DNA of 64,000 nt from Nitrosomonas sp. (GTDB lineage: Bacteria; Pseudomonadota; Gammaproteobacteria; Burkholderiales; Nitrosomonadaceae): positions 1 through 64,000 of the forward strand of contig JAIETK010000011.1 of assembly GCA_019745325.1 (NCBI GenBank), in the 5' to 3' direction. The translations under genes and the position numbers were made by a program. Below the pieces are notes generated by a model. It made no database searches, was not told where the DNA came from, and saw only the letters and a program-made list of their open reading frames with translations. Of the stretch, positions 37,091 through 46,905 are shown one piece after another. How positions within the stretch are numbered: the stretch's first letter is position 1; each line of letters starts with the position of its first letter.

Positions 37091-38437
37091 TCACAAGGTT
37101 CGGCCTTCCTTAAGCAATTCTTTGGTGACACCCTGAATCAAGTCGTGTTGAAGTATCCGGGTACGACTCATGCGGATCGCTTGAATCGCGGCGTAACGCA
37201 CCGCATTGGTGATGGCCCCGCCGGATAGCTCGTATCGTTCCGCCAGTTTCACTAAATCCACATCGTCAGACAGCAGTCCGCGATCCGCAAACATTCCTTG
37301 CCATAAACGCAGGCGTTGATCGGCATCCGGCATGGCGAAATGTATCGAAGCCTGAAACCGCCGGGCAAAAGCTTCATCGATGTTTGCCTTCAGATTGGTC
37401 GCCAGAATCACGACACCGGGATAGTCTTCAACCCGTTGCAGCAAATACGACACCTCCTGATTGGCATAGCGATCATTGGAATTATTGGTCTGCGTCCTCT
37501 TGCCGAATAATGCATCCGCTTCGTCAAAAAACAAAATCCAGTTTTTATTGAGCGCTTGATCGAAAACATTGGCCAGGTTCTTTTCCGTTTCACCGACATA
37601 CTTCGATACCACCATCGATAAATCAATGCGGTAGACATCAACGCCGATACTGAGTCCAATTAATGTCGCGGTCAAGGTTTTTCCGGTGCCTGGCGGACCG
37701 TAAAACAGTACCCGGTACCCCGGTTTGATATTTCTTTCCAGTTTCCATTGTTGCAAAATCGTTTGCGAATGCCGCAACCAGGTATTGATATTCTCCACGT
37801 CATCCATCACTTCGGGATTCAATACCAGGTGATCCCATGTCAAGAAAGTGGTAATCAACTTTGCCGGGAAATGGGCGCCATAGTCGGGTTTATCACAGCG
37901 GCCGAGCGTCACCCGGTTCAGACACTCGGCGGTTATCATCAACATGGCGCTTAAAAAAGGTTCTCCGCTGGCATTGTGCTCGACTCTGATCATCTGCTGC
38001 TTCGACAGGAAATGATCCGGCTGAAACAAATTCATCACTTCAAAGCGCCTCGCCAGTTCCTCGCCGGCAAGGATAAACACAGCGGTTTCACACGTCGGTA
38101 AGAAGCCGCTATGCCCTTTTCCCTTCCATCCGCCAAATTCGGTAAATCCGCGGGCTGTCTCTTGATTGTTGAGCAAGAACGTATCCAGCACATGCGGTTG
38201 AATATGCGGCAACACCGCCAGAATCAACACCAGGCGTTCATCAAAGCCCATGTTGTAAGCCTGTATCAATTGGGCATACTCGGAAGAATCGGCGCTGACA
38301 TCCGGCGGCGCAATCTCGCGAATATCCGCAGTGGCGGTTTCCCTGCAAAAATATATATCGCAACGCGCCGCGAGCACCGCCTTAAACCAGGCGATCTCTT
38401 TCTCTAAAGTAACTGCATTTGCATGACCTTTCATCAT
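37091..38437 (-). CDS. AAA+ ATPase of the eCIS (Afp15-like)
   Basis: 448 aa from ATG 38437 (an upstream in-frame start would overlap the tape-measure gene). The N-terminal ~200 residues are family-specific; the AAA+ core has Walker A GPPGTGKTLTA, the pore region YVGETEKNL, Walker B ILFFDEADALFG, sensor 1 VILATNL and Arg fingers AFARRFQ. Afp15/PVC15 ATPases are needed for particle assembly, probably as unfoldases or chaperones for the tape measure and cargo. Gene order tape measure then ATPase is the same as in Afp. Confidence 0.92.
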   Translation of the reverse strand: MMKGHANAVTLEKEIAWFKAVLAARCDIYFCRETATADIREIAPPDVSADSSEYAQLIQAYNMGFDERLVLILAVLPHIQPHVLDTFLLNNQETARGFTEFGGWKGKGHSGFLPTCETAVFILAGEELARRFEVMNLFQPDHFLSKQQMIRVEHNASGEPFLSAMLMITAECLNRVTLGRCDKPDYGAHFPAKLITTFLTWDHLVLNPEVMDDVENINTWLRHSQTILQQWKLERNIKPGYRVLFYGPPGTGKTLTATLIGLSIGVDVYRIDLSMVVSKYVGETEKNLANVFDQALNKNWILFFDEADALFGKRTQTNNSNDRYANQEVSYLLQRVEDYPGVVILATNLKANIDEAFARRFQASIHFAMPDADQRLRLWQGMFADRGLLSDDVDLVKLAERYELSGGAITNAVRYAAIQAIRMSRTRILQHDLIQGVTKELLKEGRTL

Positions 38438-38478
38438 ACTTTCTGGTCTTTCAGGGTAAAAAAACAGATCACGACGCT

Positions 38479-41400
38479 TTAACGCCAGGTTACATGAACC
38501 GCACGTTCCATCCAAGCGTGCTTGATCACCGAAAAACTCCACGGCAAGCTATCCAGCAACATATCAAACACACCCGGCTCAACCGTTAAATACCATAGCC
38601 CGTCTTCTTTTAACTGCAATACGCCTTTACGCTGCAGAAAGGTTTCGCGTAACCCGCTGATGGAAGTATTGCCGACGGTTTTCCAATTTTGAATCATGCC
38701 GCGCAGCAAGCCTTCAATCGTTTCCTGTTCACGGTTGCTGATTTCAATTCCCCGGCAAATCGGAATGCCGGTAGTGATACCGCATAAAATCTTATTAAGC
38801 GTCAATTGATGTTCCGGTGACTGCGATTGTCCGTTCACCAGAAATTGCAACAAGTGCACTGCGCGCTCGGCGGCTTGCCGGTCAACGAATGCGCCGTCGC
38901 CGACCAATTCCAGCAGCGTGAACAACCGCGGCAGATATGGCGCGGCCAATACCATTCCGGCATTATCGATGAAGATCTCTTCGCAGACATCATCCGATCT
39001 TGAAGTTTCCAACAGAGAATCCCAATTGACCGGCGGCGATGCTTGATACGTCGCTAACTCTGCAGCCGAGTCCGCTGCCGCTTGACGCTGCGTTCCGCCG
39101 GATTCCTCGTGCCCCCCCGGAGTTGCGGCAGATTGCAAGATCATCTGCTGCAACATCGCATGCAACGCACCGTAGGCTTCGATCTGTTCCAGTTTCTCGT
39201 ACCAGGCCAAAAACACTTGCTCCGGTGGCATGCCATCCGATACCGCGCGCGCCAGTGCGCGGAGGTAGGTTGCCGGCTCGAATACCTGATCTTCTTGCAT
39301 CAGGCAGTAAGCGATTGCGGCCCGCTGTAACCGGTGTTGCCACTGCGCCTGATTCCGCGTTACTTCCAGATCCGTTACTTCGTGCAGTTCGGCACCATGC
39401 GACAGCAAGCTTTCAACGATGCCCGCCGCCTGCGGTTGCAGCCAGTAAATGATTTCGAGTACCAGTGCCGGCGGTAATTTACCGGCCAGTTCGTCCAGTT
39501 CCATGCCGCTTAGCAGCTCTCGCAGCCGTTGCCGCAATTCCGTAACGCGCATGCCGGCCCCGCCCGGCCGTCCGGTTTCTTGCAGCAACCCGGCCTGTTG
39601 CAGTCCGCTCAATAGCTTTCCATAAGCCGCGGCATACGCCGCTTCAAGCTGCTGCTCCGGTGCACTAACCGTTGATGCTGTTTGCGGCGGGTCTGCTTTG
39701 CGTGGCTTGGCTGCTCCCGCTTCCGCCATGGCGGCTTGCGTAGCACCCGGGATTTCTTTACCTCCGGCGGCGGCGCTATCGGCGTCCCGCTGCACCGCTG
39801 TTGCAATCGCCTCTACGTCAATTTCGCGGTTCTGCAGCATCGCTTCCAGCACCTCCCGGTAGTAGGCGCCTTGATCGGTTATGCCGGTTATCCGCAGCGC
39901 CTGCCGGTCGATGCTTTGCAGAAAAAGCTGATGATCGGCATCTGAAGTCGTCGTTTCGGTCTGCAACAGTCCTCCGATCAGGCTGCGCAAGTCTTCCACG
40001 CGCAGATGCGCTGCTGTCAAATCGTAGCGGCCGCGGCGTAAATCCTGATAGAAATGTTGCAGTTGTTGCGGGTGCTTGATCGATAGTTGTTGCAGATGTT
40101 GCCGCAATGGCTGTGGCAACGCGTCAGCCGCGCCGGTCAGGAGCTGCTGATGTAATAGCCAGGCGGTTTCGTCTTCCGCCGGCTCATCAATCCGGTACGT
40201 TACGTTGCTTCCTTTGGCCGTTTGCCGTCCGGGAGCGTTCGCAATCGACAGTTGCAGTTGCATGACCAGCGTGCCGTAGGATTTGGCGCGCTGCAGCGCC
40301 GCAAGCCAGGCGCGCAATGTTTCCCGCGGGCTTGCTGCATCCGATATGCCGCGGGCCAGTGCATGCAGATAATCCATCGGCTCAAATGCCGCGCCGGTTT
40401 GTCTCGGCCAGTAGGCCAGACTGGCCATCCACAGTTTCCGTTGCCACTCCGTACGACTCAGTTCACCGCCTTGTTGCTTCAGCTTGTACAGTTTGCCACT
40501 GTAACTCAGCAAGTTTTCCAGCAGCAACGCCGCTTGTTCCGACAACACAAAGTGAATGTCTCGCAGCACGCGGTCCGGCAGTTTGATCACTTCCGCTCGC
40601 ACCGCCGCTGCGCTGAGCCACTGCCGCAATTGCCGCCTGAACAGTTCCGGTTCCTGATCCGCCCACTTGAAGGCCGGTTCCCCTATTGATCCCATCCCGC
40701 GCAACGCTTCCCGTATCCGCGCCAGCGGCGTCTTCCGATCCAGAGCTGCTCGCCGTGTTGATCGCAACTCACCGGAAAGCGCAACCGGCTGAGTTGCAGC
40801 CGCTGGCATCATCTTATCAGCGTGGCTGGATGCGGCGGTTGAAGCCCGCGATACCGGATTCCGGGTAATTTGGGGCAAGTCATTGATCGTTTGCAACATC
40901 GCATGCAACGCCCCGAAAGCTTTGATCTGTTCCAGTTTCTCGTGCCAGGCTAGAAGTACTCGCTCCGGTGCCGTGCCATCCGCCGATACCGCGCGCGCCA
41001 GTGCGCGGAGATAAATTGCCGGCTCGAATGCCTGATCTTCTTGCATCAAGCAGCCGGCAATTGCGGCCCGCTGTAACCGGTGTTGCCACTGCGCCTGATT
41101 CCGCGTTACTTCCAGATCCGTTACTCCGTGCAGTTCGGCACCATGCGACAGCAAGCTTTCAACGATGCCCGCCGCCTGCGGTTGCAGCCAGTAAATGATT
41201 TCGAGTACCAGTGCCGGCGGTAATTTACCGGCCAGTTCGTCCAGTTCCATGCCGCTTAGCAGCTCTCGCAGCCGTTGCCGCAATTCCGTAACGCGCATGC
41301 CGGCCCCGCCCGGCCGTCCGGTTTCTTGCAGCAACCCGGCCTGTTGCAGTCCGCTCAATAGCTTTCCATAAGCCGCGGCATACGCCGCTTCAAGCTGCTG

Positions 41401-43491
41401 CTCCGGTGCACTAACCGTTGATGCTGTTTGCGGCGGGTCTGCTTTGCGTGGCTTGGCTGCTCCCGCTTCCGCCATGGCGGCTTGCGTAGCACCCGGGATT
41501 TCTTTACCTCCGGCGGCGGCGCTATCGGCGTCCCGCTGCACCGCTGTTGCAATCGCCTCTACGTCAATTTCGCGGTTCTGCAGCATCGCTTCCAGCACCT
41601 CCCGGTAGTAGGCGCCTTGATCGGTTATGCCGGTTATCCGCAGCGCCTGCCGGTCGATGCTTTGCAGAAAAAGCTGATGATCGGCATCTGAAGTCGTCGT
41701 TTCGGTCTGCAACAGTCCTCCGATCAGGCTGCGCAAGTCTTCCACGCGCAGATGCGCTGCTGTCAAATCGTAGCGGCCGCGGCGTAAATCCTGATAGAAA
41801 TGTTGCAGTTGTTGCGGGTGCTTGATCGATAGTTGTTGCAGATGTTGCCGCAATGGCTGTGGCAACGCGTCAGCCGCGCCGGTCAGGAGCTGCTGATGTA
41901 ATAGCCAGGCGGTTTCGTCTTCCGCCGGCTCATCAATCCGGTACGTTACGTTGCTTCCTTTGGCCGTTTGCCGTCCGGGAGCGTTCGCAATCGACAGTTG
42001 CAGTTGCATGACCAGCGTGCCGTAGGATTTGGCGCGCTGCAGCGCCGCAAGCCAGGCGCGCAATGTTTCCCGCGGGCTTGCTGCATCCGATATGCCGCGG
42101 GCCAGTGCATGCAGATAATCCATCGGCTCAAATGCCGCGCCGGTTTGTCTCGGCCAGTAGGCCAGACTGGCCATCCACAGTTTCCGTTGCCACTCCGTAC
42201 GACTCAGTTCACCGCCTTGTTGCTTCAGCTTGTACAGTTTGCCACTGTAACTCAGCAAGTTTTCCAGCAGCAACGCCGCTTGTTCCGACAACACAAAGTG
42301 AATGTCTCGCAGCACGCGGTCCGGCAGTTTGATCACTTCCGCTCGCACCGCCGCTGCGCTGAGCCACTGCCGCAATTGCCGCCTGAACAGTTCCGGTTCC
42401 TGATCCGCCCACTTGAAGGCCGGTTCCCCTATTGATCCCATCCCGCGCAACGCTTCCCGTATCCGCGCCAGCGGCGTCTTCTGCTCCAAAGCTGCTCGTT
42501 GTGCGGACTGATTGCGAGTGACTGCGATATCATGATGTCCCGCACCAGGCTTCCGTCCGGAAATACCCGCGTAGAGTTTTTGCAATGCATCACTCAAAAT
42601 ACGATCAATCTTTCCGGATTTTTCCCATTGAATCGCCGTTGCCGCTAGCTGCTTCACTAACTGGCGCGGCTCTTGCCGCGGTTGCCGGATCGCATTTTGA
42701 TGGATCAACTGGTGTAATAACGCTTGCGGATGATCGGGCAGCCGGTTGGCTGACAACAGAAACTCGAATACATGAGTCCATGCCACGGCCGATTCTTCAG
42801 CAGGTGAATACTGCAGATCGCCTCGCTCGACAAGCGCTTGCCGGTAAACCTTGATAAAATCAGCGAGCATACCGGCATGCACCGGAGTCATGTGGAATAG
42901 CAGATTTTCCAAATGCTGCCGGGGAAACTGCGAAACCAGACGTTTCACAGCGATTGTCCGTTCGTCCGTTGATAAACGTTTCAAGAGTGTAACCAATAGC
43001 CCTCCGGCAGGCCCGGATTGCAACAGGCGTTGCAGCATAGTTTCATGCGCCAGCCGATTTGCACCATTGATGTGCCAGGGTAAAGCGCCGGTCAGCAAAA
43101 AATCACGCAATCGTTCCAGATCCGACTGCAATTGGCTGATACGCTGTAAAGGCAGCAGTGCCGGAACTGCCGCCACGGAATCAGGGGGTTTATTTTGTTG
43201 CGCCCGCAAACACTCGCTCAGTTTTTCCCGTAAGCGCTGCATCAGCACATCGTAAAAATTGTCTTCGGGGATATCGCCCAGATCGAGTTCCAGCTGATCC
43301 ATGCGCCATACCACGCCGGTTTCGTCAAATTCGAGAAGCACGCTATCGATAACCGGCAGTAACCGAGTGGTTAACCAGACATTCATATCCGCTTCGAACG
43401 TCTGTGCAATGGCCATGGAATCAAAGGAACAATCAAAAATAAGCGCTTCAATGCGATGCGCCGCCGGTCTATCGCTAAATCCAGCACGCAT
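38479..43491 (-). CDS. eCIS tape-measure protein with internal 582-residue duplication
   Basis: 1670 aa. The N-terminus HRIEALIFDCSFDS, NVWLTTRLLPVIDSVL, RMDQLELDLGDIP is the signature of contractile-injection-system tape-measure proteins (Afp14-like, PF19268). Downstream are helical repeats of about 290 residues (ALLLENLLSYSGKLYKL, AFEPMDYLHALARGISD, RAWLAALQRAKSYG and relatives). A 1746-bp unit is present twice in tandem: 39314-40735 and 41060-42481 are almost identical (I see one mismatch, at 39380/41126), while the remaining ~324 bp of each unit has diverged. Such proteins set sheath length. Overlaps the upstream gene by 17 bp. Confidence 0.9.
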   Translation of the reverse strand: MRAGFSDRPAAHRIEALIFDCSFDSMAIAQTFEADMNVWLTTRLLPVIDSVLLEFDETGVVWRMDQLELDLGDIPEDNFYDVLMQRLREKLSECLRAQQNKPPDSVAAVPALLPLQRISQLQSDLERLRDFLLTGALPWHINGANRLAHETMLQRLLQSGPAGGLLVTLLKRLSTDERTIAVKRLVSQFPRQHLENLLFHMTPVHAGMLADFIKVYRQALVERGDLQYSPAEESAVAWTHVFEFLLSANRLPDHPQALLHQLIHQNAIRQPRQEPRQLVKQLAATAIQWEKSGKIDRILSDALQKLYAGISGRKPGAGHHDIAVTRNQSAQRAALEQKTPLARIREALRGMGSIGEPAFKWADQEPELFRRQLRQWLSAAAVRAEVIKLPDRVLRDIHFVLSEQAALLLENLLSYSGKLYKLKQQGGELSRTEWQRKLWMASLAYWPRQTGAAFEPMDYLHALARGISDAASPRETLRAWLAALQRAKSYGTLVMQLQLSIANAPGRQTAKGSNVTYRIDEPAEDETAWLLHQQLLTGAADALPQPLRQHLQQLSIKHPQQLQHFYQDLRRGRYDLTAAHLRVEDLRSLIGGLLQTETTTSDADHQLFLQSIDRQALRITGITDQGAYYREVLEAMLQNREIDVEAIATAVQRDADSAAAGGKEIPGATQAAMAEAGAAKPRKADPPQTASTVSAPEQQLEAAYAAAYGKLLSGLQQAGLLQETGRPGGAGMRVTELRQRLRELLSGMELDELAGKLPPALVLEIIYWLQPQAAGIVESLLSHGAELHGVTDLEVTRNQAQWQHRLQRAAIAGCLMQEDQAFEPAIYLRALARAVSADGTAPERVLLAWHEKLEQIKAFGALHAMLQTINDLPQITRNPVSRASTAASSHADKMMPAAATQPVALSGELRSTRRAALDRKTPLARIREALRGMGSIGEPAFKWADQEPELFRRQLRQWLSAAAVRAEVIKLPDRVLRDIHFVLSEQAALLLENLLSYSGKLYKLKQQGGELSRTEWQRKLWMASLAYWPRQTGAAFEPMDYLHALARGISDAASPRETLRAWLAALQRAKSYGTLVMQLQLSIANAPGRQTAKGSNVTYRIDEPAEDETAWLLHQQLLTGAADALPQPLRQHLQQLSIKHPQQLQHFYQDLRRGRYDLTAAHLRVEDLRSLIGGLLQTETTTSDADHQLFLQSIDRQALRITGITDQGAYYREVLEAMLQNREIDVEAIATAVQRDADSAAAGGKEIPGATQAAMAEAGAAKPRKADPPQTASTVSAPEQQLEAAYAAAYGKLLSGLQQAGLLQETGRPGGAGMRVTELRQRLRELLSGMELDELAGKLPPALVLEIIYWLQPQAAGIVESLLSHGAELHEVTDLEVTRNQAQWQHRLQRAAIAYCLMQEDQVFEPATYLRALARAVSDGMPPEQVFLAWYEKLEQIEAYGALHAMLQQMILQSAATPGGHEESGGTQRQAAADSAAELATYQASPPVNWDSLLETSRSDDVCEEIFIDNAGMVLAAPYLPRLFTLLELVGDGAFVDRQAAERAVHLLQFLVNGQSQSPEHQLTLNKILCGITTGIPICRGIEISNREQETIEGLLRGMIQNWKTVGNTSISGLRETFLQRKGVLQLKEDGLWYLTVEPGVFDMLLDSLPWSFSVIKHAWMERAVHVTWR
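39314..40735. repeat. Tandem repeat copy A inside tape-measure gene
   Basis: 1422 bp matching 41060-42481 at a constant offset of 1746 bp. One difference was found (t at 39380, c at 41126, giving Glu versus Gly). Identity stops abruptly at both ends, and flanking homology is visibly weaker. Confidence 0.9.
41060..42481. repeat. Tandem repeat copy B inside tape-measure gene
   Basis: Partner of 39314-40735, offset 1746 bp, a multiple of three, so the reading frame is preserved. Confidence 0.9.
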
Positions 43492-46400
43492 GACTATTTT
43501 CCTTTCTATTTTTTACCAGGAAAGCGATGAGTCTTTTGGACGCATTATTGAGCCGTTCGAGACCCGGCTGATCCGGATCGGTTTGCCGCATGCAGTCAAG
43601 CCATATCCGGTAACGCTGCTCGAAATCTTGCATATAAACAAAATCCAGCCAGTAAAACTGCGGAAAAATATGCGCCGGCAGATTGCTGCGCACGGTTTCT
43701 TCTGCGAACTTCCTGAATGCCGGATTCGAGAAGCGCGCCGTCCAGGATGGAAAAATCACACTGACCCGGAAATCGAAAAAAGAATCGGAAGCGGGAGCGG
43801 TATCCGGTTGATCCTGTCCTCGCGGCCGCAGCAAAACATGCTCCAGCAAATGAAAGCCTTCACAGGCGATATTGAGTTGCGTCAACGCATGGCTGAACGT
43901 ATAAGCATAACGGATGGCTTCATCCCGGCTGTCCTTAATCTCCAGTGGCCAAAGGCGCGCCGATTGCGCGGTTTTTAGACATACCAGGGTCTGACCGCCG
44001 GAATTGACTAACCGGTAATTGCGCAATTCGGTTCCTTCTTTAAATACGCTATCGCTGAGCGGCGGTAATAAAGCTGGAACCGAAAGGTTGGCGAATCTTC
44101 TTGCTTCCGCGACGATAGATTCCGCCGATTGTTCCATTTCTCCGGAAAGAAAATTGACCGCTTGCGCCATCACTCGGTCGGGAATCAGCCGACTGTTTCT
44201 GGCCAGTAACACTTCGGTGATGGCGGGCATGTTGCGATATTGTGTCAGTCCCAGCAGAATATTGATACGTTGATGAGCGCCGGCAATATTTTCAATTGCC
44301 GCCTGACCGGCCACCCGTACCGCAGGTTCCGAATAGTTGAAACCCAACCCCCGGTCGCGTGTAATTTCCCGGATACACTTCAGAAAATTGATCTTATTAT
44401 GAATAATCCATTCTTCCGGATTCTCTCGCCAGTAACAGTCGAATTGCAGCAGCAATTTTCGCGGATATTCTTCGCCATGCATCGCCAATAATGTATCCAA
44501 CAGCCGGTTTCTTCGCTCAGCGTGGCCGTCGTAGCGCGCCAAAACGGCGGATAACAAAGTCCGGCTGCACGCTTTTCCACCCGCATAAAGTTGCTCGATG
44601 CCGGGAATATTCTGATCATCCAGAAATTGAGAAAAATAGGATTGGCCAAGCTCCGGGTCCAGTGAAAACAATCGCGGCAATTCTTGCAGATTCTGCAAAT
44701 AATCCGCCATGAGCTGTTCAAAGGGAAACAAATAGGCTTTTAGCTGCTTCGCCCGCGCTTTCACTGCAAGGGGTTTGGACTGCGGAATTCCATAGCGGTT
44801 AATCCCATAAATCGCCGGAAAGTGATGCTGGATCGAATAATATTCTTGCAGAGGCCGCCGCTGTCCCTTGGGCAGCGGAATCAATTGCGCAAACGCTACG
44901 CGGTTATTCCTGAAAGCGTAGTATTCAAAAATTAACTTGCGGAGTTCCAGCCGCGTTTCTTCGAGCAACTCGACATCCTGAGCGCCGCCACCGGAAGATC
45001 CAAAACCGGAAATACTGCGACCGGTTTGCCGTTGACTAGCCGTTTGCGGAAGAACCAGCTTCAGCACCTGCTTCGGATTGGCCGATTTAGGGAAGCATAA
45101 ATCCGGAAAAACATACCGGGAAGAATCGTAGAAAATACTGGTGTGTTTTTTATTGTCCAGATCGATCAAATACAATTCATGGACTTGAACGACTCCCTCG
45201 ATTTGTTTCACCAAGTTGATTAAATCAATCACACCCAGTACTTGTTGCGATCCTTCAAAACAACGATCGCTGATATGCCCGTGACTGGTCAGAGGGCCGC
45301 AAAAAATCCGCTCGTAATCACCCGTCCGGCTGAGAACCGATTCATAGCGGTCGATCTGTATACCGGAAGAAATACAGTGCGCGCATTTAAGAAAAATCTC
45401 GGCGTAAATCTTAGCCCGGTTGTAAGACGGCTGAATCTCCACCTCTCCCGCCAGAAAAAAAGGCATGCTATGAATGATTTCGATACGTTGAATATCTTCG
45501 CAGAGATTGCGATGTTGCAAAAATACCGCGCGTATTTTTTGTTTAATCGCGGCTTCATCAGGCGCCGCAATGGCGTTATCCGGTAATTCAATTTGCGTGA
45601 ATAAGCCGTTTCCGATTCCTTGCAGCAATTCATCCAGCTTGTTCAATGCGCGTTCAAACTTTAACAGCGGAATCATCAGCGCCGCCAGCCAATCATTATC
45701 CGCCGGCTCACGCTTTACCGGACCCGGCTGTAAAAACGCCAAAGCATTCCTCAGCGTTTCATTCAGTTTGGCATAACCGAATACCGCGTGCATTTTCAGC
45801 AGGATCTCATCGAAACGGGCAGCCAAATCGGCGCTGACTAAAGAATCGATCATCACCGACCAGAGGTTATCGATCCGGCTCCAAATGCTATCGATGCGGG
45901 ACAAGATCCGATCGAGCTGATGCAACATCTCGTTCAGTTGGTTGACGAGTTGCGCGGATTCCTGACTTGCCGGGGTGCAGTCATTCACCGTATCCCGTCC
46001 ACGTTGCACAGTTTCCAGCCAGACATCCAAGCATTCACCGAGTTGATCGAATTGGCTGCGCACCCGATCCGATGCCCGGCGGATCGGCTCAAGTTTCGCC
46101 GGAAATTCCTTTAGCCGGCTATCATCCTGTTTCGGCTTTTCCGCTCCGCTTTGCAGATGCGTTTCATCCAGCTTCACAAAAACCGAATAAAGCCCCTTCG
46201 GAGCGGCAGCTTCCCCGGCAGCATAGGGTTCCAGCCAAACATAATCGATTTCGGGAATCGCATCGTATAATAATTTCTGATAGTCGGTTTCTGTAACGGC
46301 CGCGCTGGGAAAGACTGCTTCCGGAGAAAATAATGCATGCCGGGCGTAATCGATCTTGTTGTTCTGATCGATCAAATAATCCGGCACTTCGAATCCGGTC

Positions 46401-46591
46401 CGATACGCTAAATCCGTCAAGCCGTAGCAAAGATGTTCCAGGATGGTAACGCCCGGATCGTGCGTATTGAAGTCAGTCCAGATTTTTCCGCTGAGTTCCT
46501 GAACACTGCCGATCGCTTCTCTTCTTAACGTATCAAAATCAAGACCATCCGGATCAATTCTAATCCGCGGTATTTGATCAGACGTTGACAT
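43475..46591 (-). CDS. eCIS baseplate protein, Afp12-like
   Basis: 1038 aa. The start IWTDFNTHDPGVTILEHL and CYGLTDLAYRTGF is the N-terminal signature of the second baseplate-wedge (Afp12/J-like) proteins of eCIS. A long helical, coiled-coil-prone middle follows (QLVNQLNEMLHQLDRILSRI), then family-type segments FLAGEVEIQPSYNRAKIY, YYSIQHHFPAIYGINRYG and FHLLEHVLLRPRG. Its start overlaps the previous gene by 14 bp and its end overlaps the tape-measure start by 17 bp, typical of tightly coupled structural genes. Forms part of the baseplate ring with the J-like protein. Confidence 0.85.
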   Translation of the reverse strand: MSTSDQIPRIRIDPDGLDFDTLRREAIGSVQELSGKIWTDFNTHDPGVTILEHLCYGLTDLAYRTGFEVPDYLIDQNNKIDYARHALFSPEAVFPSAAVTETDYQKLLYDAIPEIDYVWLEPYAAGEAAAPKGLYSVFVKLDETHLQSGAEKPKQDDSRLKEFPAKLEPIRRASDRVRSQFDQLGECLDVWLETVQRGRDTVNDCTPASQESAQLVNQLNEMLHQLDRILSRIDSIWSRIDNLWSVMIDSLVSADLAARFDEILLKMHAVFGYAKLNETLRNALAFLQPGPVKREPADNDWLAALMIPLLKFERALNKLDELLQGIGNGLFTQIELPDNAIAAPDEAAIKQKIRAVFLQHRNLCEDIQRIEIIHSMPFFLAGEVEIQPSYNRAKIYAEIFLKCAHCISSGIQIDRYESVLSRTGDYERIFCGPLTSHGHISDRCFEGSQQVLGVIDLINLVKQIEGVVQVHELYLIDLDNKKHTSIFYDSSRYVFPDLCFPKSANPKQVLKLVLPQTASQRQTGRSISGFGSSGGGAQDVELLEETRLELRKLIFEYYAFRNNRVAFAQLIPLPKGQRRPLQEYYSIQHHFPAIYGINRYGIPQSKPLAVKARAKQLKAYLFPFEQLMADYLQNLQELPRLFSLDPELGQSYFSQFLDDQNIPGIEQLYAGGKACSRTLLSAVLARYDGHAERRNRLLDTLLAMHGEEYPRKLLLQFDCYWRENPEEWIIHNKINFLKCIREITRDRGLGFNYSEPAVRVAGQAAIENIAGAHQRINILLGLTQYRNMPAITEVLLARNSRLIPDRVMAQAVNFLSGEMEQSAESIVAEARRFANLSVPALLPPLSDSVFKEGTELRNYRLVNSGGQTLVCLKTAQSARLWPLEIKDSRDEAIRYAYTFSHALTQLNIACEGFHLLEHVLLRPRGQDQPDTAPASDSFFDFRVSVIFPSWTARFSNPAFRKFAEETVRSNLPAHIFPQFYWLDFVYMQDFEQRYRIWLDCMRQTDPDQPGLERLNNASKRLIAFLVKNRKENSHACWI

Positions 46592-46904
46592 AGCCGGTTG
46601 ATACCGCCGTTGAATGCTGATTACCTTGACATCCGATCTGCAAGTTCAGGTCTTCCAGCAATTTGTGGACGCGATGATAAGGCAGGTTCCCCAAGGCCTT
46701 GAGCGAAAGCGAGAGTTCCGCCTCGGTAAAATTGAATGGTTGCCGCTCCTGCGGAGAAGCACCGGATGCAAACAATTGATTGGCTTGCTGGTTTAATTTA
46801 CCGATCAATTCAAAAACTGATTTAAAAGGACATTCCGCGAGCGCTTCCAATAACACATTGCCTTCTTCCAGATTCAAACTGATAATGAATGTGCGCCCGG
46901 TCAT
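46578..46904 (-). CDS. Small eCIS protein with two helical repeats
   Basis: ATG at 46904, one base after the upstream stop, gives 108 aa. Two internal repeats are visible: LLEALAECPFKSVFELIGKL and, about 50 residues on, SLKALGNLPYHRVHKLLEDL, each followed by Asn and Gln. A start 25 codons earlier would overlap the fibre-like gene heavily. I do not recognise the family. Its place among baseplate genes suggests a small structural or adaptor subunit. Confidence 0.7.
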   Translation of the reverse strand: MTGRTFIISLNLEEGNVLLEALAECPFKSVFELIGKLNQQANQLFASGASPQERQPFNFTEAELSLSLKALGNLPYHRVHKLLEDLNLQIGCQGNQHSTAVSTGYVNV

Positions 46905-46905
46905 C

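Noticed and set aside
39609-42412. Repeated identical ORFs on the plus strand and in other minus-strand frames
   Set aside because: They are shadows of the duplicated tape-measure segment; high GC and the repeat make them long. No ribosome sites and opposite to the operon.
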